Program-made: the position numbers and the translations under genes
In this document: piece after piece, positions 44,864 to 58,106 of the stretch
How the letters are laid out: each line of letters opens with the position of its first letter
How positions within the stretch are numbered: position 1 is the first letter of the stretch
Source: Ooceraea biroi
Lineage: Eukaryota; Arthropoda; Insecta; Hymenoptera; Formicidae
DNA length: 64,000 nt
Direction: 5' to 3'
Assembly: GCF_003672135.1 (NCBI RefSeq)
Contig: NC_039518.1
Location: forward strand, 6,450,136-6,514,135
Notes under the pieces: model-generated
Told to the model about the DNA's origin: nothing
The model's database searches: none
What the model saw: only the letters and a program-made list of their open reading frames with translations

Positions 44864-47800
44864 CACCCTCAGAAAGGATCTCTGATAACAAGACGAAAAA
44901 TATTCTTGACTAATTTAATCGTATTACAAGTATAAAAAATATGAAAATCAAACAATTTTTTATTTAAATCAGTAATTTCCATTCTTCTCTCTCGAATTAA
45001 ATAAGATTGTCTTACTGTCTTCAGACAAGAGTAACATGTACACATTTATGCTTATATATTCTTGTATGCAGAATAATTTGATATTAGCGCCACTTTATAG
45101 TAGGTTTTGTCGATGTCGACGCATCATTTTCTCGCAGTCGCTCGTCGACTCGGCGCTTCTGAGTCCTTTATTCGGATAAAACGGCCAATATTTATGTGTT
45201 GCAATCGAAAATCGGGAAAGATTTACAATGAATAAGTGCAATGCTCTACAAGAAATATTAACAGATATGGAAATGTAAGTAAGTATGTACAATATACTTG
45301 AGAAATAAGATTCGAGATAAGACATTTCCATACCTTTTAATATTTCTTGTAAATAACAGAAACACGTTCCCGGTTTGCGATTGCAACACATAAATATTGG
45401 CCGTTTTGTGCAGATTCTACAAATTCTCTTAGAAGAAAAGAATAAGATGTCTTTTAGATCTCACAATATTCTTAAATCGAGAATATTTTGAACTTGCTAG
45501 AAATTTGTATCTAAATCCTTCTGAGAAAATTAATGAATAGCACCAAGATTATTTTAATCCAGATTTTCGAATTTTCTATTCAAGATTGAAATATGCTTCT
45601 TTTCAATAATAAATATGATTGTCGCTATAGCGATCTTTTTTTATGATAGATTAAAGAGTAATAGCATTAAGTCCAGAAATCTTTTCTGTGGGTGCAGCAT
45701 CATTGGTTCCATCCGCTGGAAATCCTGATGATGAAAAAGAGCGCTCTTACTTATTGTACATACTTTTTCTTCCATGTATTAGGTGTGTGCAAGTGTTTTC
45801 ATTTTCTTGCACATTTTCGTTTTAGATGTATAAAATACGATCATCAAAAATTTCCTTGTTTTTACGATTTTCTCTCGTAAATTATTAAATATCGAATCCC
45901 TTTGCGAAAAAAGGGATTTTTTTCGCGTCTCGAAAGTACACCCTCAGAAAGGATTTCTGATAACAAAACGAAAAATATTCTTGACTAATTTAATCGTATT
46001 ACAAGTATAAAAAATATGAAAATCAAACAATTTTTTATTTAAATCAGTAATTTCGATTCTTCTCTCTCGAATTAAATACGATTGTCTTACTGTCTTCAGA
46101 CAAGAATAACATGTACACATTTATGCTTATATATTCTTGTATGTAGAATAATTTGATATTAGCGCCGCTTTATAGTAGGTTTTGTCGATGTCGATGCATC
46201 ATTTTCTCACAGTCGCTCGTCGACTCGGCGCTTCTGAGTCCTTTATTCGGATAAAACGGCCAATATTTATGTGTTGCAATCGAAAATCGGGAAAGATTTA
46301 CAATGAATAAGTGCAATGCTCTACAAGAAATATTAACAGATATGGAAATGTAAGTGAGTATATACAATATACTTACTTGAGAAATAAGATTCGAGATAAG
46401 ACATTTCCATACCTTTTAATATTTCTTGTAAATAACAGAAACACGTTCCCGGTTTGCGATTGCAACACATAAATATTGGCCGTTTTGTGCAGATTCTACA
46501 AATTCTCTTAGAAGAATAGAATAAGATGTCTTTTAGATCTCACAATATTCTTAAATCGAGAATATTTTGAACTTGCTAGAAATTTGTATCTAAATCCTTC
46601 TGAGAAAATTAATGAATAGCACCAAGATTATTTTAATCCAGATTTTCAAATTTTCTATTCAAGATTGAAATATGCTTCTTTTCAATAATAAATATGATTG
46701 TCGCTATAGCGATCTTTTTTTATGATAGATTAAAGAGTAATAGCATTAAGTCCAGAAATCTTTTCTGTGGGTGCAGCATCATTGGTTCCATCCGCTGGAA
46801 ATCCTGATGATGAAAAAGAGCGCTGTTACTTATTGTACATACTTTTTCTTCCATGTATTAGGTGTGTGCAAGTGTTTTCATTTTCTTGCACATTTTCGTT
46901 TTAGATGTATAAAATACGATCATCAAAAATTTCCTTGTTTTTACGATTTTCTCTCGTAAATTATTAAATATCGAATCCCTTTGCGAAAAAAGGGATTTTT
47001 TTCGCGTCTCGAAAGTACACCCTCAGAAAGGATTTCTGATAACAAAACGAAAAATATTCTTGACTAATTTAATCGTATTACAAGTATAAAAAATATGAAA
47101 ATTAAACAATTTTTTATTTAAATCAGTAATTTCGATTCTTCTCTCTCGAATTAAATACGATTGTCTTACTGTCTTTAGACAAGAGTAACATGTACACATT
47201 TATGCTTATATATTCTTGTATGTAGAATAATTTGATATTAGCACCGCTTTATAGTAGGTTTTGTCGATGTCGATGCATCATTTTCTCACAGTTGCTCGTC
47301 GACTCGGCGCTTCTGCGTCCTTTATTCGGATAAAACTGCCAATATTTATGTGTTACAATCGAAAATCGGGAAAGATTTACAATGAATAAGTGCAATGCTC
47401 TACAAGAAATATTAACAGATATGGAAATGTAAGTGAGTATATACAATATACTTACTTGAGAAATAAGATTCGAGATAAGACATTTCCATACCTTTTAATA
47501 TTTCTTGTAGAGTATTGCACTTATTCATTGTAAATAACAGAAACACTTTCCCGGTTTTCGATTGCAACACATAAATATTGGCCGTTTTGTGCAGATTCTA
47601 CAAATTCTCTTAGAAGAATAGAATAAGATGTCTTTTAGATCTCACAATATTCTTAAATCGAGAATATTTTGAACTTGCTAGAAATTTGTATCTAAATCCT
47701 TCTGAGAAAATTAATGAATAGCACCAAGATTATTTGAATCTAGATTTTCGAATTTTCTATTCGAGATTAAAATATGCTTCTTTTCAATAATAAATATGAT

Positions 47801-47875
47801 TGTCGCTATAGCGATGTTATTTTATGATAGATTAAAGAGTAATAGCATTAAGTCCAGAAATCTTTTCTGTGGGTG
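44864..47875 (-). mobile_element. Composite element array 3: E-S-E-S-E, inverted orientation
   Basis: Three E copies on the opposite strand to the other arrays: 44864-45694 (831 bp), 45939-46773 (835 bp) and 47018-47875 (858 bp). They are separated by spacers 45695-45938 and 46774-47017, each exactly 244 bp. The outer ends are flanked by TG (44862-44863 and 47876-47877). The internal E-spacer junctions match those of arrays 1 and 4. All three E copies are the longer variant with the GACTCGGCG segment. No transposase frame. Confidence 0.9.
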
Positions 47876-47877
47876 TG

Positions 47878-50309
47878 GGCGGTTGCCAACTGGTCCCGCT
47901 GGGATCCATTTTATTGGCAGTGTTTTAAGTAGTAGGGTAACACCGTGTCACACGCTCCTTCCACCCCTTCCTTCGGCGCTCGACGGGGGATACCCGATTG
48001 AGGATTCGAAGCTGCCGTCTCGACGAACATGATTTTCGTCGGCGAATTCGCAGAGTTTGCTCCTTCCCCCCGAGTTCCGGACCAAGGGATTCCCGGTCCG
48101 TGCGTCACCGCTCGAACAGACGAAGCTGGAAATGCCGACGCGCAATTCGCCGCTCGCGCGAGATGGATCCCTACCGGGAAATCGAGAACGAAGCAACGGC
48201 CGAGAAGCTTCGTGCGCCACGAAGAAACGGCCGGTGGTTCGCCGCATGCGCGGCCATATGGCGATTATCCGCGCCCGGTTTTATTTATAGCCACGACTCG
48301 AGCACGACGCAACGGGGCACCCCGAGTTTCGCGAGTCGCGCGCGAGCGTGCACGCGCGGATGGAGCTGGACCTCTCCTGAGAACTCCAAGATAGAGAGAG
48401 AGAGAGAGAGACCGGCGTCTCTCGGCGGGTCCAGGGGATCGGCCTCGTAAATCGCGACCGCCCCGTAGCCCCGGTTAGGTGGTTTACACCGTGCCACCCC
48501 GTAGCCCGCGGCGACTTCGTACCAAGAGGAGAATGTCGACGGCTACGTAGAAACTAGCTGCCGGCCAGAGGCGCCCGGTTGTTTCTAAACCCACCTTATC
48601 TACTAGCCCCTATAATAAGCCGCGATCTGAGACCGTATATCCCCGCCCGCACACGCTCCGCAGCGGTTCGCTCGTGTGCGTGCGCGATATACACACGCAC
48701 GCACGCACGGCCACGCCACACTAGGTAGCTGTCCCTGCAATCCCTGGACGCGTATATATACGGCACGCTATAGGCCATGGAGCGCTTGCAATTACAAGCT
48801 GGTCAACATATAATTATCCCCAATGACCATAAATTACCGGATTTTTATGCGCAACATTCTTAATTACCCTTTGAATTAACATCAATCAACCCCTTAATTG
48901 CACGCTGCCGCCGACTCTGCCTCCACGTCGTCGTCGTCGTCGTTCTCGTTGTCGTCGTCGTTGATCCCGGCTTGTGGAACTATAATGCGAAACGGCGATG
49001 CGTGCCGCGGGCTACGAGAGGACGACGCGGAAGAAGAACGCGGGTCGGACTGGCGCGAGAAAAAGGGATGGCGAGAAACGTAGGGGAACGAAATCGGGGA
49101 AACGGCGAGTGTCGCCCGAAGGCAGTCGCGGAGGGTAGAAGGGACGATTTCCAATCCTCGAGAGAGTCTCGAGAATCTCGTATCCTCCTCCTGCTCCTCC
49201 TCGTCGTCCTCGTGCGGTAGGTACGAGCGCGTCGTGTCCGGATGACAGCGTGGCGCGTAATGCGACCGCTTTAATTGCCTTCGGAGATCCTCGTATCAAT
49301 CGCCTTGGCGTGTTAATCGCGCGTCTATCACGCACGGACTTTCACCGTTTATTCAGCGTGTGATCGCTTCGCCGGGACGTCCAGAGATCGTAAAGACGAT
49401 CGTAAAGACGAGGCAGTCGCGACGAGGACCCACCTGTTCAGAAGAACGGATTCGATCGCGTGGGTAATTGGAGATCGACAATCCCAGATTCCGAGAAGAC
49501 AGGGTTGAACAAAGCGCGAAACCCGGAGGAATACGCGGCGACTGGGACGCACCCGGCTTAATTCCTACCCTGAGGAATTTCTAGGAGATACCCTTCGGGC
49601 AGCGTCTGTACCCCTTTCCGAAAGATTTATGCGATCTCGATCTCGGGTGGAGCGCATTTTTCAAGGTCGCGCGACCGAGGGTACCAATTTCCAAACGGCC
49701 GGCTGCGGTGACGTTTGAACGATCGCGCTATAATCACTCTCGCGATATCTTCGTCCGGTTAAGAAATCCTCGTCTATTTCACGTATCACGAGCCGTGAGG
49801 GTGATGCGATACGCTAATGAAACCGCACTCTCATTAAAGCGTCCAAATCGACGATACTAATTGGCCAGCTTTCGGAATACCCGGCATTAGACCTCAGGAC
49901 GCGATATAATAATCGCTGCGGACGAATTCGGTTTGGACAGCCGGTGGTTAAAGCGTCTAGTAATTTCACGGGCGCAACCCTACAGCGATTAATATGATTC
50001 CGTCGGAAATTAATGACTGCAAACGGAAGAAAGACGGGGCTGCATATAGTCCGCCGTGACGGCGCGCGTTCTTCTGGCGACGACGAGGAAAAAAAGGAAG
50101 CGTTCGGAGATTAAATACTCTCTGAGATCCTCACGACGAGGGGTGCACTTCGCGCTATTACCGGGATCGGACACTTTGCGTGCAGCGATGCGAGCGCGGC
50201 CGCGGATTGTCATTTTTTTCTCCCGTAGTGTCTGTAACGCCGCTCCTCCCTCGGAGAGGGATAGAATTATCGTATGACAATCTGGTCTCTGGTGAGACGA
50301 GCAAGATTT
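47878..50309. other. Unique non-coding DNA, no gene seen
   Basis: CpG-rich DNA between two composite elements. Simple repeats: GA at 48393-48410, ACGC at about 48691-48709, and GTC/CGT trinucleotides at 48925-48963. Long overlapping open frames at 48000-48450 are explained by high GC. Confidence 0.55.
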
Positions 50310-50311
50310 CA

Positions 50312-53256
50312 TACCCACAGAAAAGATTTCTGGACTTAATGCTATTACTCTTTAATCTATCATAAAATAATATCGCTATAGCGACAATCATATTTATTAT
50401 TGAAAAGAAGCATATTTTAATCTCGAATAGAAAATTCGAAAATCTGGATTAAAATAATCTTGGTGCTATTCATTAATTTTCTCAGAAGGATTTAGATACA
50501 AATTTCTAGCAAGTTCAAAATATTCTTGATTTAAGAATATTGTGAGATCTCAAAGACATCTTATTCTATTCTTCTAAGAGAATTTGTAGAATCTGCACAA
50601 AACGGCCAATATTTATGTGTTGCAATCGAAAACCGGGAGTGTTTCTGTTATTTACAATGAACAAGTGCAATACTCTACAAGAAATATTAAAAGGTATGGA
50701 AATGTCTTATCTCGAATCTTATTTCTCAAGTAAGTATATTGTATATACTTACATTTCCATATCTTTTAATATTTCTTGTAGAGCATTGCACTTATTCATT
50801 GTAAATCTTTCCCGATATTCGATTGCAACATATAAATATTGGCCGTTTTATCCGAATAAAGGACGCAGAAGCCTACTATAAAGTGGCGCTAATATCAAAT
50901 TATTCTGCATACAAGATTATATAAGCATAAATGTGTACATGTTACTCTTGTCTGAAGACAGTAAGACAATCTTATTTAATTCGAGAGAGAAGAATGGAAA
51001 TTACTGATTTAAATAAAAAATTGTTTGATTTTCATATTTTTTATACTTGTAATACGATTAAATTAGTCAAGAATATTTTTCGTCTTGTTATCAGAGATCC
51101 TTTCTGAGGGTGTACTTTCGAGACGCGAAAAAAATCCCTTTTTTCGCAAAGGGATTCGATATTTAATAATTTTCGAGAGAAAATCGTAAAAACAAGGAAA
51201 TTTTTGATGATCGTATTTTATACATCTAAAACGAAAATGTGCAAGAAAATGAAAACACTTGCACACACCTAATACATGGAAGAAAAAGTATGTACAATAA
51301 GTAACAGCGCTCTTTTTCATCATCAGGATTTCCAGCGGATGGAACCAATGATGCTGCACCCACAGAAAAGATTTCTGGACTTAATGCTATTACTCTTTAA
51401 TCTATCATAAAATAACATCGCTATAGCGACAATCATATTTATTATTGAAAAGAAGCATATTTAATCTTGAATAGAAAATTCGAAAATCTGGATTAAAATA
51501 ATCTTGGTGCTATTCATTAATTTTCTCAGAAGGATTTAGATACAAATTTCTAGCAAGTTCAAATATTCTTGATTTAAGAATATTGTGAGATCTAAAGACA
51601 TCTTATTCTATTCTTCTAAGAGAATTTGTAGAATCTGCACAAAACGGCCAATATTTATGTGTTGCAATCGAAACCGGGAGTGTTTCTGTTATTTACAAGA
51701 ACAATGCATATCTACAAGAAATATTAAAAGGTATGGAAATGTCTTATCTCGAATCTTATTTCTCAAGTAAGTATATTGTATATACTCACTTACATTTCCA
51801 TATCTTTTAATATTTCTTGTAGAGCATTGCACTTATTCATTGTAAATCTTTCCCGATATTCGATTGCAACATATAAATATTGGCCGTTTTATCCGAATAA
51901 AGGACGCAGAAGCCTACTATAAAGTGGCGCTAATATCAAATTATTCTGCATACAAGATTATATAAGCATAAATGTGTACATGTTACTCTTGTCTGAAGAC
52001 AGTAAGACAATCTTATTTAATTCGAGAGAGAAGAATCGAAATTACTGATTTAAATAAAAAATTGTTTTATTTTCATATTTTTTATACTTGTAATACGATT
52101 AAATTAGTCAAGAATATTTTTCGTCTTGTTATCAGAGATCCTTTCTGAGGGTGTACTTTCGAGACGCGAAAAAAATCCCTTTTTTCGCAAAGGGATTCGA
52201 TATTTAATAATTTTCGAGAGAAAATCGTAAAAACAAGGAAATTTTTGATGATCGTATTTTATACATCTAAAACGAAAATGTGCAAGAAAATGAAAACACT
52301 TGCACACACCTAATACATGGAAGAAAAAGTATGTACAATAAGTAACAGCGCTCTTTTTCATCATCAGGATTTCCAGCGGATGGAACCAATGATGCTGCAC
52401 CCACAGAAAAGATTTCTGGACTTAATGCTATTACTCTTTAATCTATCATAAAATAACATCGCTATAGCGACAATCATATTTATTATTGAAAAGAAGCATA
52501 TTTTAATCTTGAATAGAAAATTCGAAAATCTGGATTAAAATAATCTTGGTGCTAGCTCATTAATTTTCTCAGAAGGATTTAGATACAAATTTCTAGCAAG
52601 TTCGAAATATTCTTGATTTAAGAATATTGTGAGATCTCAAAGACATCTTATTCTATTCTTCTAAGAGAATTTGTAGAATCTGCACAAAACGGCCAATATT
52701 TATGTGTCGCAATCGAAAACCGGGAAAGTGTTTCTGTTATTTACAACGAATAAGTGCAATACTCTACAAGAAATATTAAAAGGTATGGAAATGTCTTATC
52801 TCGAATCTTATTTCTCAAGTAAGTATATTGTATATACTCACTTACATTTCCATATCTGTTAATATTTCTTGTAGAGCATTGCACTTATTCATTGTAAATC
52901 TTTGCCGATTTTCGATTGCAACACATAAATATTGGCCGTTTTATCCGAATAAAGGACTCAGAAGCGCCGAGTCGACGAGCGACTGCGAGAAAATGATGCG
53001 TCGACATCGACAAAGCCTACTATAAAGTGGCGCTAATATCAAATTATTCTGCATACAAGAATATATAAGGATAAATGTGTACATGTTACTCTTGTTTGAA
53101 GACAGTAAGACAATCTTATTTAATTCGAGAGAGAAGAATGGAAATTACTGATTTAAATAAAAAATTGTTTGATTTTCATATTTTTTATACTTGTAATACG
53201 ATTAAATTAGTCAAGAATATTTTTCGTCTTGTTATCAGAAATCCTTTCTGAGGGTG
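50312..53256 (+). mobile_element. Composite element array 4: E-S-E-S-E
   Basis: E copies: 50312-51112, 51357-52153 and 52398-53256, with 244-bp spacers at 51113-51356 and 52154-52397. The first base of the left end is T where other copies have C (TACCCACAG). With that single change the flanks are CA on both sides (50310-50311 and 53257-53258). The first two E copies lack about 50 bp present in the third (ACGAGCGACTGCGAG region, about 52960-53012); the deletion endpoints share AGC. Confidence 0.9.
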
Positions 53257-53258
53257 CA

Positions 53259-55190
53259 TCGCGACATTGTACTTGCCGGATCCCTTCTTTTTTTTTCCTC
53301 GCGATCCCGCAATCGACCAGGCGCCCTAATGGCGAGGCATAATCGCGGCTCTGTGGCGTCTAACCGAGCATTAACGCTAAAGAGAAGTAGGAAAGGAACA
53401 GCGACGCGCTCGCGCGCGCATGAACGTGTCCGTGTACGGTCGATTCGGGATTATTCCGATGGGTGCTCGGCGCGATCGGAGCAGCGCGAGTGCAATATAA
53501 TAAGAGCGCGCGATAGATTAAACCGCTTCACGCTACCCTTCTGTATGGCGGTCTCTCGCTTCGAGCCGGCACGAGCGGGCATAATTAAGGCGGGCGCACA
53601 AAGAATCCCCGCGCCGCATCCGTGTTGGTTAATTCGCATCGACCTTTAACTCGCGTACGTACATAGGCGTATCGGCTAAGGTAATGGCCGTTTCGTGCGA
53701 TACCATTCTGTCAGAAATCCGAGGGGCTTTGTCCCGAGTCACGAAACGCAAGGATTAAACTGAACAGCGCGCCGTTAATGCGACTGTGCGAGCGCCAACG
53801 CCGCACCCGCATCTGTATCTTGGTAGAGGTGTGCGTAAACGCTAAGCGCCAACGGGTGTGCGCGTAACGCGCGCATCGTGCGAGAGTGCCCCATAAATCG
53901 GCGCCGAAGGGGGTTCGGTTCGACATCAGCAGCGCGCGGCTCGTCCAAGACGCGGATGTTTTAACAGCCCTCGCCGGGATTCCGGGCGGTCGCGGACATT
54001 CCTGCGGCTCGTATATTCCGCCGGGAGAGACTCTTTCTCGAGGCGGTAATCGAAGCGGTGGCTAATCCCGGGGCGCAGAAATGAGTTCAGCGCGCGAAAA
54101 TAAAATTGTATACGCGAAATGGCTCGCGCGCGCGAGCGCACGCGGTGACGAACATCTATATTAATCCGTGTCACTCTAATCAGAAATGCGATTTCCCCGC
54201 TTCATTCGGGAAACATTACGCCCTCGGACCGTCTGACGTCGCATCTCGCGCATTTGATACGAACAAATAAAGTATCGTTCCAACGCTCAAACTTGGCAGC
54301 GCGACGAGGGCGGCGCGGGGATGAGCGACGGGTCCTCCGCAGGAAGAATATTTCATGTTTTACGGCGCCGGCGTCGCCGTCGGCGGGGGGAGGGATTTTC
54401 GCCGGATAAAAAAAGTGTCAGCTCGCGCTGGCTAAATCAGGGCTACGAGTGCATTAAACTCCGAATTACCACAAATAGAACGTTAACCGCACATGCCCAT
54501 TATAATGGCACCCCCCGCTGAAGATGTATTTACGTACTAAACCGCCTTCGCGCTCGCGCGTGGCTCACGCTGAGTCGTCGGAATTAACATCTGGCCCAAA
54601 AACGCGTCGCTCGGTTCATTGGACCCCCTTTTTCCCGTTCTTATAAGCGCTACTAACTGTTCCATCGCGCAGAAGTGTTCTCGATTATTCGCGAAACGCT
54701 GCCCACCGCCAGTCGTTCTCCGCTAAGCGAGATGTAAATTAATTATTAGCCGTCTCTTTACACAGCGGAGAAGGTTGTATTATTATTTTTGAAGAGAGAA
54801 ATACAAGTGGGGACGGCTGCGCTCGGTGGAATTACCTAAAGCTTTTGCCCCCTTTGGGAAAGGAAAGCACGCCGGTGGCGTGCTGGAGACAAAATGATTT
54901 CGAAAGTGGTTTTACATGCAAATTAGGTCTATTAAAATATCAGAATATAGCTTATCCGGCACATAAAAACGCGAGTGCCGAGGCAGCTCTCTAACCGTCA
55001 AATCATAAGCCGCTCCGAGCTATTACGTGCGTGCGTGTTTCTTCATGAATTATTAGAATTAATGAGCTCGCACACATTGCTTTCTTCGACGATGTTGCGC
55101 CGGCCAATCATAATGTACGGCCTGGGGGGGGAGAATTTCGGAGTTCAACAAAGGGTTCGCCTAGCTACTCTTTATTCTTCAATTATTACA
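53259..55190. other. Unique non-coding DNA, no gene seen
   Basis: GC-rich DNA that changes abruptly to AT-rich after a run of eight G at about 55126-55133. No gene, repeat or RNA recognised. Confidence 0.55.
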
Positions 55191-55772
55191 ACTAACATTA
55201 ATACTTTTTATATAATAAACAATATTAAGTAGCTCAATGGTTTTGCTACACCTATAAAAACCTTCAGGTATTACAGTTCAAACGATCTCAAATATTACCA
55301 ATCTCGTAATATTATATTATAAATCTACCAAATTATTAATGATAAACGTGTCAAATTATTTTATTTAACTGCTTGAATATATAAAACTGTTTTTATATAG
55401 TTTACTGATTTTATGTATGTTTTTGTGCTTTTAATATTTTCTTTCCTTTTATATAATGTTAATTTATTACTTCATAAATTTTTAATATTAAAACTAGTAT
55501 CAAGCTAAAGCTTTTAACAATAAATGTGTCGGTTAGGTTGCTAAGTTAAAATAATATCTTGGTTAGATTATAACAGACTACTGTACGTAAGCCCGTGGTT
55601 AATAATAAGTAATGAAGCAAAAATGGTAAGTATCAATGGCGCTCAAAAATAACTATCAGCGGTTATACATTAATAATTAATATTGCAAATAAAAAAATTA
55701 AAAATGGGTGTGAGGTGGACGTCAGGACGTCACACCATCTCACAACATCATCCTCTCGTAACACAGGATAAT
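55191..55772. other. AT-rich segment with a small palindrome
   Basis: AT-rich sequence unlike its GC-rich neighbour, so perhaps part of the adjacent repeat complex. At about 55709-55746 it contains an imperfect inverted repeat built around GACGTCAGGACGTC with GTGAGGTG and CACACCATCTCAC arms. No coding signal. Confidence 0.5.
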
Positions 55773-56384
55773 CTTATTTTGCGTAAATTGATGATTGCTC
55801 TTGCTTTGGTGAGTGTGGACGCATGAGTTTGGATGAGCGAATTGTTCATATTTTATATTTTATTTACTCATTTTACGTGTCTCATATTCGACAGAAAAAA
55901 TCCAAGTAACGAATTAACTTCTAAATTATTGTATTATGTAATTTCATTGAAACTCTTGCAAGTAATCACGTAACGTACATAGGTTACGAAATTAATTTTA
56001 TTTTACGTAAATTGATGATTGCTCTTGCTTTGGTGAATGTGGACGCATGAGTTTGGATGAGCGAATTGCTCATATTTTATATTTATTTACTCATTTTACA
56101 CGTGTCTCATATTCGACAGAAAAAATCCAAGTAACGAATTAACTTCTAAATTATTGTATTATGTAATTTCATTGAAACTCTTGCAAGTAATCACGTAACG
56201 TACATAGGTTACGAAATTAATTTTATTTGCGTAAATTGATGATTGCTCTTGCTTTGGTGAGTGTGGACGCATGAGTTTGGATGAGCGAATTGTTCATATT
56301 TTATATTTATTTACTCATTTTACACATGTCTCATATTCGACAGAAAAAATCCAAGTAAGAATTAACTCCTAAATTATTGTATTC
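55773..56384 (+). repeat. Three tandem copies of a 225-bp repeat (left arm)
   Basis: Unit words GTAAATTGATGATTGCTCTTG and GACAGAAAAAATCCAAGTAA recur at about 225-bp spacing. The marker GAATTAAC starts at 55911, 56136 and 56359. This is the inverse complement of the longer array at 59775-62040. Confidence 0.92.
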
Positions 56385-58006
56385 ATTTTAAATCAACAGC
56401 GTGACAAAAGTGACGGTGCGACGGAAGGAATTGCAAGAAGAATCGAACTGATGTTTAAACTAAACTGGCCATCGGGTCTAAGGGTCGAATCACGCTGGAA
56501 TATGGTCGGGATCGACGTCGGAGAAATCGAGGGGAGAGCATTAAAACACCGAGGGTGCGGACGGTGTCAGTGGCGTCGGCGAGGGCGGCACGTAGGCACA
56601 GGAAAGGGGTAAAATTCTATCTTAATAAACGCACCCTTCCAACTCGCGCAGCGTGTAACTTCGTATGCCTACAGTTTTGTACGCATCGGAATGGATTTGT
56701 AATCGAATAATGTCGGTGATTTCGCTCTGATTTGGAATTAAGAACGGAACTGGAATCTATAACGTTCGTTATCGAAATCGCACAGAATGAATCGGTTTTA
56801 TAATTAGACTGAAACCAGAGAGATTATCGTTCAATTCTGTTCATTTTGCATGTCACTCTGAAAGATATTAGTATTGAAAAATATTATGTTTTATAAGAGT
56901 AATTGCAGATAACTTAAAGAGTAATTTGTTTTCGATCAGATTATATAATAATTAATTGTACACAAATACAACGTTATGGAATTTCAAGGAGACATCTTGC
57001 ATATTTATTTTCTCTGGGAGGCATTTTCTTCATCGATGGAAAGAAGGTGTCAGAAATTGTGGCTTTCAGAGGAAACAACGATGTAAAAAATATCATATTA
57101 AGTCGTTACAACGTCATTAAAACTTCAAAGCCGCGGTACCTTCGTCAGAGGGTTGAATGCTGAACGAGTACGTCGCGTCTCGTCGCACTTGTAATCGTCC
57201 ATAAAAGTTAATACGCAAATTAATCCACTGACATTACCAGGGTTACTCGACCGGTATAAAGTAGCCGAAACTGCGTAATTACGTGACTGGAATTGAAGTA
57301 GAAATGGACTGCAATTTCCGCAATACGCACCTGTCGCGTGTTCAGTCTCTCGCGATTCTGCGGCCGTTCCCATCCATCTTGAGTAATGGTCGAAGTGACA
57401 CTGACAGCCTCACTGTCAAGGTTCTATTAATAGCTATAACCAAGGCAAAACGCAGAATGTTGAAGGAAGATGCTTAGTTGCAATTATCGATACATTCGCC
57501 TCTCCAGAAAGTAAAGAAAATAAGTAGGTCGGTAATAATCATCTTGCACGTGCTATAATATGTCTTCACACGCTAAAATTAATAAAAATTGACACGTTTC
57601 TTACTGAAAATGAATAGCAAGTTTATTTAAATAGATACTTGCCTGCGATCTATTTCCTACAACTCTTTCCTGTTATAATACTTACCAATTTTAGAACTGT
57701 ACGAGAAATGTCCCCGTTTTATGAAGCCGTTAAGAAATAGATTATCGTCGGCTGGAGGCGTTGTACCAATTTACTGCCGTATGCGTTCAAATGGAATGCC
57801 ATCTCCGCTAATGTTCTACGGGATTCGCTACTGTCTCCTAACTTATTTAGATTATGGTACTATACCTACACCATAGAGACTGTATCATGAAGGGGAAAAT
57901 TCTTCGCGTCCTGTTCTCCAAAGGCAGTTCCTTAGGAATAATTTTACGATCGATCAAATTTGTTTGTTCGTAAAGTTTTTTAATATCGTACCATCATAAA
58001 TTTTTA
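56385..58006 (+). repeat. Left arm of a large inverted repeat
   Basis: About 1.6 kb that reappears in reverse complement at 58107-59775 (for example 57132 pairs with 59031), ending at the N gap. Small indels, mostly in homopolymers, cluster toward the gap in this arm. Open frames of 64-82 codons occur in both arms merely because the arms are the same sequence. Confidence 0.9.
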
Positions 58007-58106
58007 NNNNNNNNNNNNNNNNNNNNNNNNNNNNNNNNNNNNNNNNNNNNNNNNNNNNNNNNNNNNNNNNNNNNNNNNNNNNNNNNNNNNNNNNNNNNNN
58101 NNNNNN
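58007..58106. other. Assembly gap (100 N)
   Basis: Exactly 100 N, the usual placeholder for a scaffold gap of unknown size, sitting at the centre of the inverted repeat. Confidence 0.99.

Noticed and set aside
51063..51359. 98-codon frame (MQHHWFHPLEILMMKK...) recurring near 11472, 45692, 46771 and 52104
   Set aside because: It spans the E right end and spacer S and recurs only because the repeats are nearly identical at the DNA level. It has no domain, and some copies are shortened by stops.
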